Part shown: piece after piece, positions 1 to 7,766 of the stretch | How the letters are laid out: each line of letters starts with the position of its first letter | How positions within the stretch are numbered: position 1 is the stretch's first letter | From: Acidobacteriaceae bacterium | GTDB taxonomy: Bacteria; Acidobacteriota; Terriglobia; Terriglobales; Acidobacteriaceae | Direction: 5' to 3' | Length of the DNA stretch: 64,000 bases | Assembly: GCA_028283625.1 (NCBI GenBank) | Contig: JAPWKG010000027.1 | Location: 1-64,000, forward strand | The notes under the pieces: model-generated | Told to the model about the DNA's origin: nothing | Databases searched by the model: none | Seen by the model: only the letters and a program-made list of their open reading frames with translations | Program-made: the position numbers and the translations under genes

Positions 1-396
1 GTCTCCGGCGCGATGGTCAACGTCGGCAATCCGCATTTTGTGTTGTTTCCTGAGCGTGATGACTTCAGCTCGCACGGTATGGCGTGGCAGGAACTCGGCG
101 CAAAGATCGCAGTCGACCCTCTCTTTCCGTTTGGCACCAACGTCGAGTTTGTGCGCGTGTTAGGAGAAGCGGAGATTGCTTTCCGCATCTATGAGCGCGG
201 TGTTGGACCGACGACGAGTTCGGGTACGGGAACCTGTGCCTCGTCGGCAGCGGCCATTACGCTCAAGAATGTAGCGCGCACACTGACCGCGATCGCAGAA
301 GGTGGTGCGCAAAGCATCGTCTGGCCGGAGGCTACGGAAGAAATGATGCTGACCGGTCCTGCGGAGATTATCTGCACTGGTGAGGTGGAGATCTAA
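1..396 (+). CDS. DapF-like isomerase, C-terminal part (5' end outside window)
   Basis: The reading frame is open from base 1, so the N-terminal half is missing. The visible 131 residues fit the C-terminal lobe of diaminopimelate epimerase (LL-DAP to meso-DAP, cytoplasm): VNVGNPHFV near the start and an ERGVG...SGTGTCA block at 193-240. In characterised DapF this block reads ERGxGETxACGxGAC, with the first Cys as the catalytic acid/base. Here the aligned residues are PTTSSGTGTC, so the catalytic Cys is Ser and the Glu is Pro. It may be a divergent DapF or a related isomerase of the DapF/proline-racemase fold. Its stop overlaps the next start (TAATG), so it is translationally coupled to an LD-carboxypeptidase and mpl, which supports a peptidoglycan role. 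Confidence 0.8.
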   Translation, partial: VSGAMVNVGNPHFVLFPERDDFSSHGMAWQELGAKIAVDPLFPFGTNVEFVRVLGEAEIAFRIYERGVGPTTSSGTGTCASSAAAITLKNVARTLTAIAEGGAQSIVWPEATEEMMLTGPAEIICTGEVEI

Positions 397-1289
397 TGTT
401 TGCGCTGCGTCCCGGTAGCCGGGTGGCAATTCTTTCGCCGGCGGCTGCTGCGAAGGAAGAGCTGATCGATAAAGGCTGCGACGCGCTGCGGCGTTTTGGC
501 TATGAGCCTGTGCTCATGCCACATGCCAAGGCGCGTGGGCCGCTGTACTATGCCGGAAAGCTAGAAGACCGGCTTGCGGACTTTCACGCCGCGTTTCTGG
601 ATGATTCGATTGACGCTGTACTGTGTACGCGCGGCGGTTGGGGATCGACCGAGCTATTGCCGCATCTGAATCTCTCGCTGCTCAATGACAACCGAAAGCT
701 TTTCATTGGCTACAGCGATCACACGTCATTGCAGTCCTACCTTTGGACGCGTTTGCGACTGCCGACGGTCTATGGGCCGATGTGCGCGGCGGACTGGTCG
801 CTGGACAACGGCGTAGATGTTCCGTCCTGGCAAAATGCGGTAGAACGCAAAAGCATATGGAGCGTTGGCGCTGGGGACGGTTTACGCTCTCTCCGCCCCG
901 GACGAGTCGAAGGCCGTTTGCTGGGTGGTTGTCTTGCGTTGCTTGAAGCAGGGTTGGGGACACCCTATGCGTTGCGTCTTGAAGAGCCGACGGTTCTGTT
1001 TGTCGAAGATATTAATGTGAAGCCGTATCAATGGGACCGCATGTTGCAGCATCTGCGGTTTGCTGGCCTGATGCAGAATGTGCGTGGCGTCGTCTTCGGC
1101 GATATGAGTGCCAACGTTGTACCGCATGAGATGCCACTTCTGGAGGGCGCATGCCTCCATGCGTTGCAGGAGTTTACCGGTCCCGTAAGTATGGGGTTGC
1201 GTTCCGGGCACGTACGCGGCGGCAACCGCTCACTCCCATTGGGAGATTGGGTGGTCATGGAAAACGATACGCTCAGGAGTTTTGAGTAA
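396..1289 (+). CDS. ldcA: Muramoyltetrapeptide LD-carboxypeptidase (peptidase S66, LdcA/MccF family)
   Basis: This 297-residue protein would cleave the terminal D-Ala from murein tetrapeptides during cell-wall recycling, in the cytoplasm. The family nucleophile Ser is visible in FIGYSDHTS (about residue 110). The Glu of the triad fits VLFVEDINVKPYQWDRML (about residue 205) and the His fits RSGHVRGG (about residue 272). The length is normal for S66. The ATG overlaps the stop of the upstream DapF-like gene (TAATG), and its own stop overlaps the mpl start in the same way, so the three form one tightly coupled operon. Microcin-immunity activity (MccF) is the main alternative within the family, but the mpl neighbour favours LdcA. 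Confidence 0.9.
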   Translation: MFALRPGSRVAILSPAAAAKEELIDKGCDALRRFGYEPVLMPHAKARGPLYYAGKLEDRLADFHAAFLDDSIDAVLCTRGGWGSTELLPHLNLSLLNDNRKLFIGYSDHTSLQSYLWTRLRLPTVYGPMCAADWSLDNGVDVPSWQNAVERKSIWSVGAGDGLRSLRPGRVEGRLLGGCLALLEAGLGTPYALRLEEPTVLFVEDINVKPYQWDRMLQHLRFAGLMQNVRGVVFGDMSANVVPHEMPLLEGACLHALQEFTGPVSMGLRSGHVRGGNRSLPLGDWVVMENDTLRSFE

Positions 1290-2716
1290 TGCAGTCGAAG
1301 CATATTCACCTTATCGGTATCTGCGGCACGGCGATGGCTTCGCTGGCAGGTATGTTGCGTGAGCAGGGGCATACGGTCACAGGCTCGGACACGGCAGCCT
1401 ATCCTCCCATGAGCGATCAGCTCCGTGCGATGGGAATCACCATTCAAGAGCCGTACGCGGCGGAAAATCTTGAGCCGGCTCCCGATCTGGTGGTGGTTGG
1501 AAACGCGATCTCGCGTGGGAATCCAGAGCTTGAGCATGTGCTGGATCGTCGCATCCCCATGACCTCGATGGCTGCATTGATTCATGATGAGTTTCTGCTG
1601 GGGAGAGATCGCTTTGTGGTCTGCGGAACGCATGGCAAAACGACCACGACGTCCATGTTGTCCTGGATCTTTGAGGTCGCTTCACGCATAGAACCACGTT
1701 TTGCGCCGTCGTTCCTGATTGGGGGCGTGGCGGAGAACTTTGGTTCCAGCTTCCGCGTGCGCGCGCAAACGCGTCCCTTTGTACTGGAAGGGGATGAGTA
1801 CGATACGGCGTTCTTCGACAAGGGACCCAAGTTTCTGCACTACTTCCCGGATGCTGCGATTCTGACGCATGTTGAGTTTGACCACGCGGATATTTACGCA
1901 GATCTTGACGCGGTGAAAACTGCATTCAAGCGCATGGTCAATCTCATTCCGGCGCGTGGCCGTCTGGTGGCCTACGACGCCAGCGAAAACGTTACCGAGT
2001 GTGTGAGCAAGGCGTTTTGCAGTGTAGAGCGGTATGGCTTCCGCGAAGACTCGTTCTGGAGCCTGCGCGATCTGCAACATGAAAACGGTGGCAGTTCCTG
2101 GACGCTATATCGAGCGGGGAAGCGGTTCGCATCGCTCACGCTGCCGATGGCGGGTGAGCATAATGCTTTGAACGCCAGCGCGGCTGCGGCCATTGCGGCC
2201 GGACACGGCGTATCGGCGGAAAGTATCACCGAGGCGTTGCGGAGTTTTCAGAGCGTCAAACGGCGTCTTGAGGTCTTCGCTGAGGTTGATGGTGTGACGA
2301 TGATTGATGACTTTGCGCACCACCCTACGGCGATTCGCGAAACGCTTCGCGCGCTGCGTGCCAGTTACCCGGGGCGGCGCCTGATCGCTGTGCTGGAGCC
2401 CCGCTCGAATACATTGCGGCGTAACGTCTTTGAGCAGGAGCTGGTGGAGAGCCTCAGCGCGGCAGATGAGGTGATCGTCGCAGGCGTCTTCAATAGTGGA
2501 GCGATCCCCGAAGCGGAACGGCTGGAGCCGTCGCAGGTCGTTGCAGCGCTGAGTCAACGAGGAACGCCCGCGTCCCTGCACGCGCAAGTGGACGAGATTG
2601 TCGCCAGCCTTGCTGGCAGCGTGCAAAGCGGGGATGTGGTGGCGATTCTTTCCAACGGAGGCTTTGGGGGCATCTATAAGAAGCTTCCTGAGGCGCTACG
2701 CGAAACAGTTTCCTGA
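1289..2716 (+). CDS. mpl: UDP-N-acetylmuramate:L-Ala-gamma-D-Glu-meso-DAP ligase
   Basis: Mpl reattaches recycled murein tripeptide to UDP-MurNAc. The 475-residue protein has the Mur ligase order. An N-terminal Rossmann region begins IHLIGICGTAMASLAG with GSDTAAYPPMS. The central ATPase P-loop is CGTHGKTTTTSML (about residues 111-123). The C-terminal domain carries DDFAHHPTAIRETLRALR (about 335), the form that separates Mpl from MurC. AGGAG lies 11 bases upstream of the ATG, inside the end of ldcA. With the LD-carboxypeptidase just upstream this completes a recycling pair: trim the tetrapeptide, then ligate the tripeptide. Confidence 0.95.
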   Translation: MQSKHIHLIGICGTAMASLAGMLREQGHTVTGSDTAAYPPMSDQLRAMGITIQEPYAAENLEPAPDLVVVGNAISRGNPELEHVLDRRIPMTSMAALIHDEFLLGRDRFVVCGTHGKTTTTSMLSWIFEVASRIEPRFAPSFLIGGVAENFGSSFRVRAQTRPFVLEGDEYDTAFFDKGPKFLHYFPDAAILTHVEFDHADIYADLDAVKTAFKRMVNLIPARGRLVAYDASENVTECVSKAFCSVERYGFREDSFWSLRDLQHENGGSSWTLYRAGKRFASLTLPMAGEHNALNASAAAAIAAGHGVSAESITEALRSFQSVKRRLEVFAEVDGVTMIDDFAHHPTAIRETLRALRASYPGRRLIAVLEPRSNTLRRNVFEQELVESLSAADEVIVAGVFNSGAIPEAERLEPSQVVAALSQRGTPASLHAQVDEIVASLAGSVQSGDVVAILSNGGFGGIYKKLPEALRETVS

Positions 2717-2727
2717 AGCGCTACGCG

Positions 2728-2733
2728 TATCCT
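2728..2733 (+). promoter_or_regulatory. Candidate -10 hexamer for leaderless plsC
   Basis: TATCCT lies 8 bases before the plsC ATG and no Shine-Dalgarno sequence is present. One of twelve such sites in the window. No clear -35 is seen. Confidence 0.4.
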
Positions 2734-2741
2734 GAATCTGT

Positions 2742-3443
2742 ATGTTTCGCACACTTTTGATGTTGTTGGTTTTTGTCACGCTGGGCGTTCCGGCTGCGAT
2801 CATCGGAATTCCGTACTCGCTGTTCGTTGGAAACACGCACCGCATGTATCGCTGGGCTCAAGGGATCGTTCGCCTTGGTCTTAAGGCTGCGGGGGTTCGT
2901 GTCGCTGTGTTGGGATTGGAGCATGTGCCTACGGACCGTGCCGTGATTTATCTGTCCAACCATCTGTCGAATCTGGACCCGCCAATCAATATCGCAAATG
3001 TTCCAGGAGAGACGGCGTTTCTGCTGAAGCAGTCGTTGATGAAGATACCGCTGCTGGGAACTGCCATGCGCATGGGTAAGTTTGTGCCGGTGGCAAGGAC
3101 GCATGCTCGGGAAGATGCGAAGCGCAGCACAGAAGCTGCGGCAGAGGCGATTCATTCCGGCCACCACATCAGCATCTATCCTGAGGGCACGCGCTCGCGT
3201 GATGGTCGTCTTCTGCCGTTCAAGAAGGGAGCTTTCTTTCTTGCCGCAGAGACAGGGGCTCCACTGGTGCCCGTGATTATGCGGGGAACAGGAGAGCTTT
3301 GGCCCAAGGGACAGACCTGGCTGAAGCCCGGACTGGTGGAGATGGAGTTCCTGGAGCCGATCGCTCCTGCGGACTATTCCACACGAGACGCCCTGATGAC
3401 CGAGGTGCGCTCGCGGATGGAGGCAGCGCTCGCAAAGCGCTAA
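2742..3443 (+). CDS. plsC: 1-acyl-sn-glycerol-3-phosphate acyltransferase
   Basis: This enzyme would acylate lysophosphatidate to phosphatidate at the inner membrane. The 233-residue protein opens with a hydrophobic anchor (residues 1-30). It carries the acyltransferase motif HX4D in NHLSNLDPP (about residues 68-76) and the substrate motif YPEGTRSRDG (about 147-156). It follows mpl by 25 bases. It has no ribosome binding site but has TATCCT 8 bases before the ATG, so it may have its own leaderless promoter as well as read-through from mpl. It ends 6 bases before a convergent gene with no obvious terminator between them. Confidence 0.93.
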   Translation: MFRTLLMLLVFVTLGVPAAIIGIPYSLFVGNTHRMYRWAQGIVRLGLKAAGVRVAVLGLEHVPTDRAVIYLSNHLSNLDPPINIANVPGETAFLLKQSLMKIPLLGTAMRMGKFVPVARTHAREDAKRSTEAAAEAIHSGHHISIYPEGTRSRDGRLLPFKKGAFFLAAETGAPLVPVIMRGTGELWPKGQTWLKPGLVEMEFLEPIAPADYSTRDALMTEVRSRMEAALAKR

Positions 3444-3449
3444 GAGCTG

Positions 3450-4121
3450 TTACTTCACGATTGCGTTGTAGCCATCGTTGAGCAACCGCTGACGCATGGC
3501 ATCAGCATCCTTCTTGGTGGAGAAGGGGCCAACCTGAATGTGCAGCAGCTTATCCTGTGGCTCCGTATGGATCGCCACGGGGTAGCCCTTGGCCCGTAGC
3601 GCGCCAAGAAGAAGATCTGCATCTTCATGGTGCGAGACAGCCGCTACCTGTACGACAAAGCTTCCGGAAGGGGAGATCGCGGGCAGAGGTGTCGCAGGCG
3701 CAGCAGCAGGGGGAGCCGTTGCAGCTGCTGTGGTGGTTTTGTTGGTTACCGCTGGTTCGGCCACCGGCTCTGCAGTAGGCGCAGGCGCTGCGGTTTCCGA
3801 AGTTGCCTGCGGGGGAGCAAGCACGGGGCTGCTTGCGTTTGTGGTGTTGGCAGGAGTCGTGCCGCCGTTCATGGGAGAACCGGCGGCAGGCTTGAACTTA
3901 TCAAACTGACCACTCTCGGGCGAGTCCGACGAATCTCCCGTCGTGATGGGGGCGGTGGTGCCTGATGCCTTCTTGCCCATGTTGTAACCAAAGGCAAAGA
4001 ATAGTCCGCAGATCAGAACCAGGCCAAAGAAAACAGCAAGGATTGAGCCGGTGGACAGCGTGAGCTCGCGCTCTTGGCGCGGCATAAGATCATCGTCGTC
4101 ATCAAGTAAATGGCTGCTCAT
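3450..4121 (-). CDS. Single-pass membrane protein with C-terminal SPOR domain
   Basis: SPOR domains bind denuded septal peptidoglycan. The 223-residue protein has a short acidic cytoplasmic N terminus (DDDDD near residue 7) and one membrane helix (about 27-48, ILAVFFGLVLICGLFFAFGY). A long Pro/Ala/Thr-rich periplasmic linker follows. The SPOR fold begins SFVVQVAAVSHHEDADLLL and ends near QVGPFSTKKDADAMRQRL. This is the FtsN/DedD layout, so a cell-division or envelope role is likely but not shown. It is the last gene of a minus-strand run (TPR, small membrane, barrel, SPOR), 18 bases after the barrel gene. Confidence 0.88.
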   Translation of the reverse strand: MSSHLLDDDDDLMPRQERELTLSTGSILAVFFGLVLICGLFFAFGYNMGKKASGTTAPITTGDSSDSPESGQFDKFKPAAGSPMNGGTTPANTTNASSPVLAPPQATSETAAPAPTAEPVAEPAVTNKTTTAAATAPPAAAPATPLPAISPSGSFVVQVAAVSHHEDADLLLGALRAKGYPVAIHTEPQDKLLHIQVGPFSTKKDADAMRQRLLNDGYNAIVK

Positions 4122-4139
4122 GGATCTTCGGCTACAGGT

Positions 4140-4814
4140 TTAGAACTTGACGTAGACTCCGAAGTTCGGTTCCAGAGAGTAGGTGTGCTGATTGATCGTC
4201 AGATAGTTCAGCAGGAAGTCCGGCGCCTTGTAGAAGGCCTGGCGGAAACCGAAGCGGAAGCCAAAGTGGCTGTTCGGAAACTGGCTCTGCAGACCGACGT
4301 TGTAATAGTAGGTAGCTCGCCACTGTGTGGGAGCGCTCTGTCCGCCACCGCGCGTTGGGCGGAAGCGTGTGGAGCCGGCGCCTGCGCTGAAAAAGGGCTG
4401 CAGGCCCAGAATCTGGTGGGGAGGCAGAGCTAGATAGCCAAAGCTGACTTCATTGACGCCCGTCTGAATCTGATACGGCTCGACGTTGAAGGTCTCCGTA
4501 TAACGCGCGTAAGTGTAGTTGAATTCACCACCAACGTACGGACGCTTGGAGTAGCGCAGGTTGGCCAGCAGGCCAGCTGTATTACCCGCCTTCTGGGTCA
4601 TGAAGTCGCCGGCGGTCGAGGCGCCGTTGGGCTCAACGATGCCCGAGACGCTCTTGGTCGTCAGGTACATGCCGTTGAGGCCGAAGTCCATGCGTTCAAG
4701 CTGTTTCTGCAGCTTGGGGTGGGTGCTGCTAGCTTCCTGGGCAAAAGCGGGAAGAGCTGCAGTTACGGCAAGCAGTCCGGCGGCGAGAAAATGGCGAGCG
4801 GTGATGCGAATCAA
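4140..4814 (-). CDS. Predicted outer-membrane beta-barrel protein
   Basis: A 224-residue protein with a clear signal peptide ending in ALPAFAQ (residues 1-25). The rest alternates hydrophobic and polar residues in short strands with many aromatics (RPYVGGEFNYTYARYTETF, QTGVNEVSFGYLALPP, FGFRFGFRQAFY). It ends in YSLEPNFGVYVKF, a C-terminal Phe typical of barrels inserted by BAM. No enzyme motif is seen. It resembles small OmpA/OmpW-type barrels in size only, so no function is assigned. It sits between a SPOR gene and a small membrane protein on the same strand. Confidence 0.75.
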   Translation of the reverse strand: MIRITARHFLAAGLLAVTAALPAFAQEASSTHPKLQKQLERMDFGLNGMYLTTKSVSGIVEPNGASTAGDFMTQKAGNTAGLLANLRYSKRPYVGGEFNYTYARYTETFNVEPYQIQTGVNEVSFGYLALPPHQILGLQPFFSAGAGSTRFRPTRGGGQSAPTQWRATYYYNVGLQSQFPNSHFGFRFGFRQAFYKAPDFLLNYLTINQHTYSLEPNFGVYVKF

Positions 4815-4850
4815 CGGGTCGTAGCTCCAGCGCGATATGCGCGCGCTATT

Positions 4851-5240
4851 CTAGTCTAAACCCTTATTGAGTCTTGCGCGGCGTGCAATGCGAGCCAGGA
4901 TCGCTGTTCCGGTGGCCAACGCGATGCCTGCAAGGCTATAAAGAGGATGACCGGTCAGGCGCCAGAACCCTATCGCCCAACAAAATGCGGCGCTTAGCGC
5001 CCAGAGCAGGCGGCTGCGGCGAAAGTCCTGCAGCATGAGGCCAAAGGCGATCAGGTACCAGTCCAGGACCACGCGACCTTGAGGCATCGACACAATGGAT
5101 GCCAGCGATAGGAGTGTCATGAGCAATCCCACCGCGCCTGCGACGATTAAACCAGGACGATTCAGTTCCACGGCAATCAGTGTGGCGCCGAGTAGAAACA
5201 GGCTCAGCGTGATCGGGATGGTCAGTGGAAATGACAGCAT
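4851..5240 (-). CDS. Small polytopic membrane protein, NfeD-like N-terminal half
   Basis: A 129-residue hydrophobic protein with about four membrane segments. The opening LLGATLIAVELNRPGLIVAGAVGLL resembles the membrane part of NfeD/ClpP-class proteins (a VE...PG...G..G pattern), but no soluble OB domain follows. The second half (RRSRLLWALSAAFCWAIGF...) is a helical hairpin of unknown role. The ATG overlaps the stop of the upstream TPR gene by one base (TAATG on the minus strand), so the two are translationally coupled. The function is unknown. Confidence 0.7.
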   Translation of the reverse strand: MLSFPLTIPITLSLFLLGATLIAVELNRPGLIVAGAVGLLMTLLSLASIVSMPQGRVVLDWYLIAFGLMLQDFRRSRLLWALSAAFCWAIGFWRLTGHPLYSLAGIALATGTAILARIARRARLNKGLD

Positions 5241-6841
5241 TATGGATTTGTGGGCTGTGGCTGATCCGCTGGTCTTGCTTGCTGCAGGCTCATGCGCAGG
5301 GCGATCGCGTCCGGGTTGTGCGGTTCCAGATTCGTGGCTTTGTTGACGAATCCTACCGCAGCCGGAATGTTCTTTGCTGCAATTTCCAGCCGGGCCAGCA
5401 GCAGGTACGCAGGAACGTTAGGCTTCAGATGCAGAGAGGCTTCTGCTTCTTTGCGGGCATCCTCCGCGTCTCCGCTCTTTTCTCGAATCGTTCCCAGGCC
5501 AACGTGCGATGCAGGATTGGCTGAATCGGCTTCCAGCGCGGACTGGTACATCGCTTCGGCCTGTGGCAGCAGACCTTCGGAGACGTATTGTTGCGCAATG
5601 GCGTTGTATTCGTTCGCGCGCTGCGCGGGGGGCAGCATGGCCAGACGAACTTCCCGCATCTGGTTGAGCTGGAAGGCGGCCTGCCGGAAACTTGCCTCTG
5701 AGTAGGTGCGTCGAATCCGTTCTACGGGCGAGAAGTTCGGATCGTTGGCCGGAAGTTTGCTGCCTGCGGGTGCGATTGAAAGGCGAGCTCGAAGGGAACC
5801 GGCTTCATTATCGTTCGGCTTGAGCTTTAGTGCGGCGTCGGCCTGCTTTAGCGCGTCGGCGGTATCGCCTCGACGGTAGAGCGAGATGGCGAGGTTGTAA
5901 TGGTAGTCCTCGTCATTGGGGTCGGCGGTAGAGGCTTTGGTGAGCTCCTCGACCGCATCTTTGCCTTGTCGTGCCAGGGAGACTCCCTGATTGTTCAGAA
6001 CTTCAGGAAGCGGCAGTCGGGAGGCGACGAAGCTGAACGCGCTGTAGGCCGCCGCGTAGTTGTTGCTATTAAAGTTCGAGAGTCCCAGGTAAAACCCTGC
6101 TTCAAGCGCCATGGGGTTATCCTGCGGAACCTTGGCCAGAGTGGCCGCGGCTGCGCCGTAGTCCTGCGCTGCGTATTGCTGCTTGCCGAGAGCCAGAAGG
6201 GCGTCGGGATAATTGGGCACAAGCCGGATTGCATCTTTCAGGCGTGCGATCTGATCGGCGGGACTGGAGGAGTTTGTGCCACGGATGTAGTCCTCGAAGG
6301 CCGGCAGGGGAACCGCTCCGGAGGCTGCAAGGAAGGTTCCTTCCGCCACGTTCAGATGCGAATCAATCTGCCGGGCTACCTTCCAGGCGATTGCGTTTTC
6401 GGCATCGTAGAGACGGTTCAGGTCCGCCGAATCTTCCACGGCGGTGGAAAGCTTGAGCTCGTTGACCGACAGCACTTGCGACTGAATCAGAATGCGCTGG
6501 CCTGAGGTGTTGAAGCTGCCGATGACGACGTAGTTGCAGTCCAGTTGCTGGGCAATGCGGATGGTCGTGGCGCGCGTGGGACGGAAGTCGGAGGGAAGGC
6601 CAAGATGCTCGAGCGCAAAGCGGCGGTCGTCGTGCGAGATGGTGAGGAAGCCGGCCGAATTCAAGCGGCGGTCGAGCGTGTCGGGGAAGCTGTCGCCGAC
6701 CCAATTCAGGGAAGCGTTTCCGGAGCGGTTTTCAAAGGGGAGGACAAGTACAACGCGGCCGTTGACCGCAGACTGGGCCTGAGTGCCGCCCGCAGACAGC
6801 ATGACTCCGAAAACCGCAGCAGCTAAGACACGAATCTTCAT
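5240..6841 (-). CDS. Secreted TPR-repeat protein
   Basis: The chosen start MKIRVLAAAVFGVMLSAGG gives a proper signal peptide (cleavage near TQAQS), with GGCAGG just upstream. A longer frame reaches 6967 but would put 42 non-hydrophobic residues before the signal. The mature protein is 533 residues in all. It starts with a region resembling TolB/CsgG-type nucleotide-free domains (VVLVLPFENRSGNASLNWVGDSFPDTL; family known in lipoprotein surveillance proteins). At least six TPR-like helical pairs follow (for example ALLALGKQQYAAQDYGAAAATL and DYHYNLAISLYRRGDTADALKQA). It is probably a periplasmic scaffold. It is coupled to the downstream membrane protein and lies 55 bases after smpB. Confidence 0.8.
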   Translation of the reverse strand: MKIRVLAAAVFGVMLSAGGTQAQSAVNGRVVLVLPFENRSGNASLNWVGDSFPDTLDRRLNSAGFLTISHDDRRFALEHLGLPSDFRPTRATTIRIAQQLDCNYVVIGSFNTSGQRILIQSQVLSVNELKLSTAVEDSADLNRLYDAENAIAWKVARQIDSHLNVAEGTFLAASGAVPLPAFEDYIRGTNSSSPADQIARLKDAIRLVPNYPDALLALGKQQYAAQDYGAAAATLAKVPQDNPMALEAGFYLGLSNFNSNNYAAAYSAFSFVASRLPLPEVLNNQGVSLARQGKDAVEELTKASTADPNDEDYHYNLAISLYRRGDTADALKQADAALKLKPNDNEAGSLRARLSIAPAGSKLPANDPNFSPVERIRRTYSEASFRQAAFQLNQMREVRLAMLPPAQRANEYNAIAQQYVSEGLLPQAEAMYQSALEADSANPASHVGLGTIREKSGDAEDARKEAEASLHLKPNVPAYLLLARLEIAAKNIPAAVGFVNKATNLEPHNPDAIALRMSLQQARPADQPQPTNP

Positions 6842-6896
6842 CCTGCCCAGTGTAGCTCCTGCAACGGGTCGGAAACCGGGGCGTGAACGCAGGGAG

Positions 6897-7439
6897 TTAC
6901 CGCCGCTGACCGCGCGCGATGGCGGCACGTGCTTCCTTGTCGGCCTCGCGCTTGCGCTCGGTTTCACGCTTATCCCAATCCTGCTTGCCCTTGGCCAGCG
7001 CGATCTCGCACTTTACGCGGCCGTTCTTGAAGTACAGCCGCACAGGGATGAGGGTGAGCCCTTTGCCATGCAGCATCGGTCCCAGCTTTTGGATCTCCCG
7101 GCGATGCAGCAAGAGCTTTCGTGTGCGCGTCTCTTCGTGATTGAAGACGTTGCCGTGGGAGAAGGGGCCGATGTGGGCATTGATGAGGAAGGCTTCGCCG
7201 TCCTTGATCAAGCCGTAGGCGTCCTTCAGATTTGTTTTGCCTTCGCGAATGCTTTTGACTTCAGTCCCGCGCAGGGCGATTCCAGCCTCAAAGCGGTCCG
7301 TCAGGAAGTAGTTGAAGCTGGCGGAACGATTGAAGGCTGCATCGCGCTGGCCGGCCGCGATCGGGTCGCGGTCTTTCGCTTTCACCACCGGTTTGGCTTG
7401 CTGGGCAGAGAAGGTCGGAATGGTAGATTGCTTCGGCAT
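6897..7439 (-). CDS. smpB: SsrA-binding protein SmpB
   Basis: SmpB binds tmRNA and brings it to stalled ribosomes. From MPKQSTIPTF the protein is 180 residues, longer than usual because of a 35-residue N-terminal extension. The family core follows: NRSASFNYFLTDRFEAGIAL, GTEVKSIREGKTNLKDAYG, HEETRTRKLLLHRREIQKL and IPVRLYFKNGRVKCEIALAKG. The tail is the expected basic helix (KRETERKREADKEARAAIARGQRR). A longer frame runs to 7550 but is not supported by the family. No ssrA gene was found in the window. The gene is divergent from the secretin gene across a 327-base gap. Confidence 0.95.
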   Translation of the reverse strand: MPKQSTIPTFSAQQAKPVVKAKDRDPIAAGQRDAAFNRSASFNYFLTDRFEAGIALRGTEVKSIREGKTNLKDAYGLIKDGEAFLINAHIGPFSHGNVFNHEETRTRKLLLHRREIQKLGPMLHGKGLTLIPVRLYFKNGRVKCEIALAKGKQDWDKRETERKREADKEARAAIARGQRR

Positions 7440-7766
7440 GGTCGTACGAAAAAACTCTGTAAAACCTTTTGATGCTAGCAGACCTGCGGCGGCGCTAAAT
7501 TCTGCGATGACTTCTTGCGACCTGCTGCGTCCAACCGACACGAACCCCACCGCGAGTCGCGCTCAGGAAGCCTCCGCGGATCTGTTTCGGAAACACCCTT
7601 CTTTTCGGAGTCGCCTGTGCAGCGAATGGTAGTATGGTCAGAGCCCGGCAAACCCATCGGAGCAACTTCCCACCCCGCCTGTAAGCACCGTGATTTGTGC
7701 ATGCCGGTGGAGGGCGGAGCGTCCGGTGGCCGCAGCGTCAGTGGCCATCTTGAGCGGACGGAATGC
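7440..7766. other. Long divergent intergenic region between smpB and the secretin gene
   Basis: No gene is convincing here, although a frame continuous with the secretin runs through part of it. TAGTAT at 7630-7635 could be a -10 element for the secretin operon, without a good -35. The stretch 7705-7760 is GC-rich and could fold, but it did not match any riboswitch or small-RNA consensus I know. Confidence 0.35.

Noticed and set aside
7600-7760. Possible cobalamin or c-di-GMP riboswitch before the secretin (GGCAAACC and a GCCACTG-like box)
   Set aside because: Only short matches occur, in the wrong order or strand; the conserved core of neither class is present.
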